A stretch of 64,000 nt of DNA, from the NCBI RefSeq assembly GCF_009379765.1, contig NZ_WHTD01000012.1, positions 16,756-80,755 of the forward strand, read 5' to 3'. A program made the translations under genes and the position numbers. Under the pieces are notes generated by a model, which was given only the letters and a program-made list of their open reading frames with translations, was not told where the DNA came from and made no database searches. Positions within the stretch are counted from its first letter, which is position 1. Every line of letters starts with the position of its first letter. Of this stretch, positions 58,790-64,000 are shown piece by piece. This DNA comes from Actinophytocola sp. GTDB lineage: Bacteria > Actinomycetota > Actinomycetes > Mycobacteriales > Pseudonocardiaceae.

Positions 58790-59757
58790 GAGATGTGCGC
58801 CGCCGCCCACTCCGACTCGTCGGCGTCCAGCAGCAGCGACACGATGTCGGGAAGCAGTGGCGGGCCCACGTCGTCGTGGGTGCGCAGCACGGCCGCGGCC
58901 CGGAGGTGGCCGGACCGCAGCCGGCGCACCGGCGGCGCGGCGGCGAGCGTGGCCGCGAGGTAGCCGGCGGCGAAGGCGTCCCCCGCGCCGACCGGCTCGA
59001 CCACGTCCACCCGCAGCGCCGGCTGGAACACCTCGGCGCGGTCGGTGCCGGTGGCCGGGTCGCGCTCGATGAGCGTGGCACCCCGCTCTGCCTGCTTGAC
59101 CACGAGCGTCGCCGGCTCCGGCAGCAGCGCACGGATGGCCGCCGGCCCGCCGACGCCCCACATCGCCTCCGCCTCGTCCGCGCCCACCAGCACGATGTCG
59201 GCGAGCGCCGCCAGCTCGCGGAGCACCGCCGGGTCGCGGTCGGCCCACAACCGGGGCCGCCAGTTCACGTCGAAGGACAGCAGGTGGGTCCGGGGCGCGG
59301 CCAGCAGCGCGCGCATCAGTGCCAGGCAGCTGTCCGACAGCGCCGCGGTGATCCCGCTGGTGTGCACCAGCCGCACGCCGCCGAGCGGCAGGGTCGCCAG
59401 CAGCGACGGGCCCATCCCGGACGCCGCCGAGCCGCGCCGGTAGTAGCGCACCGGACTGCCCGACGCGTCGGACTCCTTGATGTACAAGCCGGTCGGCCGG
59501 TCCTGGTCGACCAGCACCCCGGACACGTCGACCCCGTGCGCGGCCACGAACGACACGACGGCCCGGCCGAACGCGTCGTCGCCCACCGCCGACACCCATG
59601 CCGACGACCGCCCGAGGCCGGCCAGGTGACAGGCCACATTGGACTCCGCGCCGCCGACGGTGCGGGTCCAGGTGCGGACCTCGGCCGGCGGTCCGGGCTC
59701 GGCCGGCACGAACAGCGCCATGGACTCGCCGAGGCACAGCACGTCCACGGGTCCCAC
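58786..59757 (-). CDS. PfkB-family sugar kinase, probable 2-keto-3-deoxygluconate kinase
   Basis: A 323-residue ribokinase-like enzyme: VLCLGESMALFVPAEPGPPA and TVGGAESNVACHLAGLGRSS open like KDG kinases; the sugar-binding VRYYRRGSAASGMGPSLL is typical of KdgK; the C-terminal VEPVGAGDAFAAGYLAATLA has the catalytic Asp and anion hole. It phosphorylates 2-keto-3-deoxygluconate to KDPG, which the aldolase at 62.8 kb would split. Starts at GTG 59757, divergent from the deaminase operon. Confidence 0.88.
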   Translation of the reverse strand: MGPVDVLCLGESMALFVPAEPGPPAEVRTWTRTVGGAESNVACHLAGLGRSSAWVSAVGDDAFGRAVVSFVAAHGVDVSGVLVDQDRPTGLYIKESDASGSPVRYYRRGSAASGMGPSLLATLPLGGVRLVHTSGITAALSDSCLALMRALLAAPRTHLLSFDVNWRPRLWADRDPAVLRELAALADIVLVGADEAEAMWGVGGPAAIRALLPEPATLVVKQAERGATLIERDPATGTDRAEVFQPALRVDVVEPVGAGDAFAAGYLAATLAAAPPVRRLRSGHLRAAAVLRTHDDVGPPLLPDIVSLLLDADESEWAAAHIS

Positions 59758-59823
59758 GATCGACCGTCCCTTCCGGACACCTGCGTTGACTGGTCGGGCA
59801 CGAGGATGCTACACAACACTGCG

Positions 59824-59857
59824 GCACATAGCGCAACAGTCGTTGCACATGACGCAA
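59824..59857. promoter_or_regulatory. direct repeats in the kinase/deaminase intergenic region, probable IclR operator
   Basis: GCACATAGCGCAA (59824-59836) and GCACATGACGCAA (59845-59857) are direct repeats 21 bp apart; between them GCAAC-AGTC-GTTGC (59833-59846) forms an inverted repeat. The region lies between divergent operons encoding one pathway, the usual place for an IclR operator. Confidence 0.6.
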
Positions 59858-59883
59858 TGGCATCACGCACGGGAGCTGAGTCG

Positions 59884-61179
59884 ATGGTGCAGGCCGGGCG
59901 CATCGACCGCGAGGCGGTCGCGGCGATCCTCGAGGAACGAGTCGACTGGCGTTTCAAGGGAATGCCGGCTCGGGCATCCGGAATGTCCATCGCCGAGGCA
60001 CGCGCGGCCGGGTTGAGCCTGTTCCGCGACGGCTTCCTGCCACCGGTGGTCGTGCTGGACGCCGAGGCGCTCGAGCACAACCTCACCGCGATGGCGCACT
60101 GGTGCGCCGGGCACGGGTTCGCGCACGCGCCGCACGGCAAGACCACGATGGCGCCGCAGCTGTACGCGAAGCAGTTCGACCACGGCGCGTGGGGCCAGAC
60201 CGCGGCCAACGCCAGCCAGCTGCGCGTCTGCCGGGCGTTCGGGGTCAGCCCGGTCATGCTCGCGAACGAGCTCGTCGACCCGGCCGCGCTGGCCTGGCTC
60301 GCCACCGAGCTCGACCGGGACCCGGCGTTCGAGTTCTCCTGCTGGGTCGACTCCGTGCGCGGTGTCGCGCTGATGACCGAGGCGCTCCGCGGCGCCACCC
60401 GGCCCGTCGACGTACTGGTCGAGGTCGGCATACCGGACGGGCGGTCCGGGGTGCGGGACCGGGCGGCGGCGCTCGAGGTCGCGGAGGCCGTGGTCGCCAG
60501 CCCGGCGCTGCGGCTGGTCGGGGTCGGCGGCTACGAGGGCTCGGTGTCGAGCGAGTCCTCGCCCGACGCGCTCGGCGCGGTGGCCGGCTACCTCGCCGGG
60601 CTGCGCGCGCTCACCCTCGACCTCGCCGAGCGCGGGCACCTCGACGGCGTCGAGCGGGTGCTCGTGACGGCCGGCGGCAGCGCCTACTTCGACCAGGTGG
60701 CCGAGGTGTTCGGCGAGCCGTGGCCGGCCGGGCTCCCGGTGCTGCCGGTGCTGCGCAGCGGCGCGTACGTCACGCACGACTCGGGTTTCTACGACCGGCT
60801 CTCGCCGCTGGGCGCGCACCCGCGGATCACCGGCGCGCCACCGCTGCGGCCGGCGCTGCGCGCGTGGGCGCAGGTGACCTCGCACCCGGAGCCGGGGCTG
60901 GCGCTGCTCACCGCGGGCAAACGGGACATGCCCTACGACATCGACCTGCCGATCCCCCAGCTGCTGCGGCGCGACGGTGCCGTTCAGCCCGTCGGCGGGA
61001 AGGTGACCGCGCTCAACGACCAGCACGCGTTCCTGCGCTACGACACGCCGGTCGAGGTCGGCGACTGGGTGGGCCTCGGCCTGTCCCACCCGTGCACGAC
61101 GTTCGACAAGTGGCCGCTGCTCCCGGTGACCGGCCAGGACGGCGAGACCGTCGTCGACCTGATCCGCACCTACTTCTGA
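59884..61179 (+). CDS. PLP-dependent amino-acid deaminase, D-threonine aldolase fold (possible D-glucosaminate deaminase)
   Basis: A 431-residue fold-type III PLP enzyme. The Lys that binds PLP lies in FAHAPHGKTTMAPQLYAKQF; the HGKT form distinguishes the 'amino acid deaminase' group from D-threonine aldolases (HAKT). The C-terminal metal-site region includes HAFLRYDTPVEVGDWVGLGL and SHPCTTFDKW. It starts at ATG 59884 with GGGAG at 59871. Its stop overlaps the D-aminoacylase start. In context it could release ammonia from a 2-amino-aldonic acid to give 2-keto-3-deoxygluconate; substrate not proven. Confidence 0.8.
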   Translation: MVQAGRIDREAVAAILEERVDWRFKGMPARASGMSIAEARAAGLSLFRDGFLPPVVVLDAEALEHNLTAMAHWCAGHGFAHAPHGKTTMAPQLYAKQFDHGAWGQTAANASQLRVCRAFGVSPVMLANELVDPAALAWLATELDRDPAFEFSCWVDSVRGVALMTEALRGATRPVDVLVEVGIPDGRSGVRDRAAALEVAEAVVASPALRLVGVGGYEGSVSSESSPDALGAVAGYLAGLRALTLDLAERGHLDGVERVLVTAGGSAYFDQVAEVFGEPWPAGLPVLPVLRSGAYVTHDSGFYDRLSPLGAHPRITGAPPLRPALRAWAQVTSHPEPGLALLTAGKRDMPYDIDLPIPQLLRRDGAVQPVGGKVTALNDQHAFLRYDTPVEVGDWVGLGLSHPCTTFDKWPLLPVTGQDGETVVDLIRTYF

Positions 61180-62771
61180 TGCCAGGTCTCGTCTTCCGCG
61201 ACGCGACGGTGGTCGACGGCACCGGCGCCGCGGGGTACCGCGCGGACGTTCGAGTCCAGGATGGACGGATCGCCGCGATCGGGCCCGGTCTGGGCGGCGA
61301 CCGGGTGGTGGACGCCGCCGGGCTGGCGCTCGCGCCCGGGTTCATCGACATGCACGCGCACTCCGACCTGCAGATCCTCGCGCGGCCGGACCACATGGCG
61401 AAGGTGTCCCAGGGCGTCACGCTGGAGGTGCTCGGCCAGGACGGGCTGTCCTACGCGCCGGTCGACGACTCCACTGTGGACGCGCTGCGCGCGCAGCTGG
61501 CCGGCTGGAACGACGACCCGCCCGGGTTCGCCTGGGACTGGCGCACGGTCGGCGAGTACCTCGACCGGCTCGACGCCGGGATCGCCTGCAACGCCGCATA
61601 CCTGCTGCCGCAGGGGACGATCCGGATGCTGGCGGTGGGCTGGTCGGACCGGCCGGCGACCGGGCCGGAGCTGGACCGGATGCGCGCGCTGGTGGCCGCG
61701 GGGCTCGCCGAGGGCGCGCTCGGCATGTCGTCCGGGCTCACGTACACGCCGGGCATGTACGCCTCGACCGACGAGCTGGTGGCGCTGTGCGAGGTGGTGG
61801 CCGCGAGTGGCGGGTACTACAGCCCGCACCACCGCAGCTACGGCTCGGGCGCGCTGGAGGCGTACGCGGAGATGGTCGAGGTGTCCCGGCGGTCCGGCTG
61901 CCCACTGCACCTCGCGCACGCGACGATGAACTTCCCGGTCAACGCCGGCCGCGCCGCTTCGCTGCTCGCGTTGTTGGACGAGGCGATCGCGGACGGCGTC
62001 GACATCTCCCTCGACACCTACCCGTACCTGCCCGGCGCGACGTACCTGTCGGCGCTGCTGCCGAGCTGGGCCGCGGACGGCGGCCCGGACGCGACCATCG
62101 CTCGGCTGTCCGATGTGGACATCCGGGAGCGGATCCGGGTGGACCTGGAGGAACGCGGCTCGGACGGCTGCCACGGGGTGCCGGTGGACTGGGCGTCGAT
62201 CGAGATCAACGGCGTCCGGCTGGCGGCCAACGCGGACCTGGTCGGCCGCAGCGTGGCCGAGTCCGCTCGCCGCGCGGGCCGACCGCCCGCGGATCTGTAC
62301 TTCGACGTACTGGTCGCCGAAAGGCTCGGCACCTCGTGCCTGATGCACGTCGGCGACGAGGACAACGTCCGGGCGATCATGCGCCACCCCGCGCACACGG
62401 GCGGGAGCGACGCTCTGCTGGTCGGCGAGCGGCCGCATCCGCGCGCCTGGGGGACGTTCCCGCGCTACCTGGGCCACTACGTGCGCGAGCTCGGCGTGCT
62501 GAGCCTCGAGGAATGCGTGGCACACCTGACCGGCCGGGCGGCCCGCCGGCTGCGCCTGCCCGACCGGGGCCTCGTGCGCGAGGGCTACGCGGCGGACCTG
62601 GTCCTGTTCGACCCGTCGACCGTGGCCGACACGGCGACCTTCGACGAGCCGCGCCAGGCCGCGACCGGGATCCCGTACGTGCTGGTCAACGGCGTCCCGG
62701 TGATCGACGACGGCCGGCACACCGGAGCGCTGGCCGGACACTCCATCCGCAACTCTCGTCGAGGAGCATGA
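61179..62771 (+). CDS. N-acyl-D-amino-acid deacylase (D-aminoacylase family)
   Basis: A 530-residue amidohydrolase: LAPGFIDMHAHSDLQILARP holds the HxH metal ligands, GALGMSSGLTYTPGMYASTD and YYSPHHRSYG the following His, HLAHATMNFP, DISLDTYPYLPGATYLSALL, and TGGSDALLVGERPHPRAWGT with the catalytic Asp. All D-aminoacylase motifs are present. Start shares a base with the previous stop (TGATG), and the stop overlaps the aldolase start (ATGA). It would remove an N-acyl group from a D-configured amino acid or amino aldonic acid, upstream of the deaminase. Confidence 0.9.
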   Translation: MPGLVFRDATVVDGTGAAGYRADVRVQDGRIAAIGPGLGGDRVVDAAGLALAPGFIDMHAHSDLQILARPDHMAKVSQGVTLEVLGQDGLSYAPVDDSTVDALRAQLAGWNDDPPGFAWDWRTVGEYLDRLDAGIACNAAYLLPQGTIRMLAVGWSDRPATGPELDRMRALVAAGLAEGALGMSSGLTYTPGMYASTDELVALCEVVAASGGYYSPHHRSYGSGALEAYAEMVEVSRRSGCPLHLAHATMNFPVNAGRAASLLALLDEAIADGVDISLDTYPYLPGATYLSALLPSWAADGGPDATIARLSDVDIRERIRVDLEERGSDGCHGVPVDWASIEINGVRLAANADLVGRSVAESARRAGRPPADLYFDVLVAERLGTSCLMHVGDEDNVRAIMRHPAHTGGSDALLVGERPHPRAWGTFPRYLGHYVRELGVLSLEECVAHLTGRAARRLRLPDRGLVREGYAADLVLFDPSTVADTATFDEPRQAATGIPYVLVNGVPVIDDGRHTGALAGHSIRNSRRGA

Positions 62772-63400
62772 TCGTGGACCTGCTGGCCGAGCTGACCGCC
62801 CGTCGCGCGCTGTGCATCATCCGCGCCCCGGCCATCCCCGACCCGGCGGGCCTGGCCGCGACCCTGGTCGACGCGGGCCTGCCGATCGTCGAGTTCGCCC
62901 TGACCACCCCGGACGCCCCGAGACTGATCGAGCGAGCGTCCACAGTAGAGGGTCTGATCCTGGGCGCGGGCACCGTACTGACCGACCAGGACGCCCGCGA
63001 CGCGATCTCGGCCGGCGCCACGTTCCTGCTGACACCCGGCTTGCGCCCTTCGGTGGCCGAAGAAGCCCGCCGCCAGAACGTACCGCTGATCCTGGGCGCG
63101 ATGACCCCCACCGAGGTGGCGACGGCGATGGACCTGGGCGCGGCCGCGGTGAAGGTCTTCCCCGCCGCCCGCCTGGGCCCGGCCTACTTCGGCGACCTGC
63201 ACGGCCCGTACCCGGACATCCCGCTGGTCGCGACCGGCGGGATCACCACGGCCAACGCCGCGGACTTCCTTGCCGGCGGCGCCTTGGCGGTGACCGCGGG
63301 CAGCGGCGTGGTCGGTCCGGCCCTGGCCGCGGAGTCCCGCCTGGCGGAGATAGCCGAGCGGGCAAAGGAGTTCGTCGCCGCCGTGGCCGCCACAGCGTGA
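62768..63400 (+). CDS. eda: KDPG/KHG aldolase
   Basis: A 210-residue class I aldolase that cleaves 2-keto-3-deoxy-6-phosphogluconate to pyruvate and glyceraldehyde-3-phosphate. LCIIRAP carries the Arg, GLPIVEFALTTPDA the catalytic Glu, GAGTVLTDQDARDAISAGAT and LLTPGL the core, and AAVKVFPAARLGP the Schiff-base Lys; ATGGITTANAADFLAGGALA closes the phosphate site. Coupled by ATGA to the D-aminoacylase gene. Last gene of the operon. Confidence 0.92.
   Translation: MIVDLLAELTARRALCIIRAPAIPDPAGLAATLVDAGLPIVEFALTTPDAPRLIERASTVEGLILGAGTVLTDQDARDAISAGATFLLTPGLRPSVAEEARRQNVPLILGAMTPTEVATAMDLGAAAVKVFPAARLGPAYFGDLHGPYPDIPLVATGGITTANAADFLAGGALAVTAGSGVVGPALAAESRLAEIAERAKEFVAAVAATA
63350..63369. repeat. 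20-bp direct repeat, copy 1 (other copy 63904-63923)
   Basis: ATAGCCGAGCGGGCAAAGGA lies in the 3' part of the aldolase gene and is repeated exactly at 63904-63923, 554 bases further on, after a decayed gene. The second copy continues in a reading frame ERAKDVPVVPAAR, like an alternative aldolase tail. Confidence 0.8.
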
Positions 63401-63466
63401 CGCGCCGGCGAGCCGGCGTCTGGATAGTCGACCGCGGTACTCGTCGCAAAGGATGCGCCACGAAAG

Positions 63467-63907
63467 ATGAGCGTTCAGGTTGGTCACGGCACAGTGCACG
63501 TCGCCTATCACACGTTCTGGCTGAGCGAGCGGGTCTGCCCGACGCCGGTGCCGGGCGCGCGCCCGACGAACGGGCTGGTTTTCACCTCAGCCCGGCGCGG
63601 TCGAAGTCTGGGCCGGAACCCACACCGGTGACGTCACGGTCACCGTCGAGGCACGCGACAGCGCGCGGTCCGAGGACGACGTTGCTGGCTGGGACGACGT
63701 GGTCGAGACCGACGTCGAATGTCTGCCCGATGACCTGCTCGTGACCAGCTTCTTCGCGCATCCCTCTGTGCCAAGATCAAAGTGAGGCAAGAACTGCCCA
63801 GCCTCAGTCCCGCCGGCAATGGGCTTTACCGCATACGGTCCTACGTGCGAGGCCGCGACTCGGGCGAGTCGTATGACCTCCGAGCTCCGGCCGAGGCGCA
63901 CGAATAG
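63467..63907 (+). pseudogene. frameshifted actinobacterial hypothetical protein
   Basis: ATG 63467 begins MSVQVGHGTVHVAYHTFWLS and ARPTNGLVFTS; a frameshift near 63590 leads to VEVWAGTHTGDVTVTVEARD, DVVETDVECLPDDLLVTSFF; after another break LSPAGNGLYRIRSYVRGRDS and GESYDLRAPAEAHE ends at 63907. The pieces together resemble a common actinobacterial protein with an 'LxPAGxGxYRxRVxxRGRD' C-terminal motif. Broken in at least two places. The last 93 bases of the window are G-rich and show no clear gene. Confidence 0.5.
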
Positions 63908-64000
63908 CCGAGCGGGCAAAGGATGTGCCGGTGGTGCCAGCGGCCAGAAGGGTGGTGGTGCTGGTTCGGGGTGGGTGGGTTCGGGGTGGGTGAGGGGTTC

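Noticed and set aside
63924..64000. G-rich end of the window as a possible regulatory quadruplex or new gene
   Set aside because: Cut by the window edge; the frame continues but nothing can be verified.

Overview
The window is 64 kb of very GC-rich DNA with strong G/C preference at third codon positions, many GTG starts, ATGA-coupled operons, an actinobacterial-type LexA box and a DtxR/IdeR-type iron box. This suggests an actinomycete, most likely of the Pseudonocardiales type (inference from gene content and style; no rRNA or other marker is present). No tRNA, rRNA, CRISPR array or complete transposase gene was recognised.

Layout. 0.1-2.2 kb: small conserved proteins and a secreted GDSL esterase. 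2.2-10.5 kb: a glycogen/maltodextrin-to-trehalose operon (malQ, glgX, treY, treZ), the last three genes overlapping by 1-4 bases. 10.5-20 kb: VOC protein, glycosyltransferase, nucleoside hydrolase, FUSC-type membrane protein, oxidoreductases and small regulators, mixed with gene remnants. 20-27.8 kb: SOS-regulated dinB, a frameshifted epoxide hydrolase, a secreted nuclease-like protein, F420-type reductase, MarR/AhpD pair and an acetyltransferase. 27.8-32.1 kb: a two-component system followed by two tandem mini-ORFs and a PepSY protein, then a ribbon-helix-helix/Clp-N fusion. 32.1-37.2 kb: an ssuB-ssuD deletion scar, a MerR/imine-reductase-like pair, a chloramphenicol phosphotransferase-like kinase, and an iron-box-controlled ABC exporter pair in which the first half-transporter has lost its middle. 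37.2-42.7 kb: a LacI regulator with GH39 and GH13 glycosidases behind TGTAAGCGCTTACA-type operators. 43-47 kb: a decaying region with a truncated and frameshifted D-aminoacylase, a frameshifted IclR regulator and a frameshifted amidohydrolase. 48-50.3 kb: a PAS-GGDEF protein with a degenerate EAL domain. 50.5-57.5 kb: a purine catabolism operon (xanthine dehydrogenase subunits, 8-oxoguanine/guanine deaminase-like enzyme, uricase, HIU hydrolase, OHCU decarboxylase). 57.5-63.4 kb: RidA, IclR regulator, KDG-type kinase and, divergently, a PLP amino-acid deaminase, D-aminoacylase and KDPG aldolase.

How the genes fit together. The trehalose operon converts glycogen or maltodextrin ends to trehalose. 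The purine operon converts guanine or hypoxanthine/xanthine through urate to allantoin. The last cluster reads as a route from an N-acylated 2-amino aldonic acid (for example N-acetylglucosaminate, an oxidative chitin product) by deacylation, deamination, phosphorylation and aldol cleavage to pyruvate and glyceraldehyde-3-phosphate; this is inference.

Three layers of non-coding or semi-coding structure stand out. (1) A 169-170 bp MITE-like palindrome occurs three times (23.4, 31.2 and 42.8 kb), bounded by TAG; at two copies the TAG ends are the stop codons of both flanking convergent genes. (2) A 22-bp tandem repeat lies next to stop codons at four places. (3) Very short ORFs bounded on both sides by ATGA overlaps link consecutive genes. 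Many gene remnants, frameshifts and in-frame stops occur. They could be true decay or, for single-base cases, sequencing errors.
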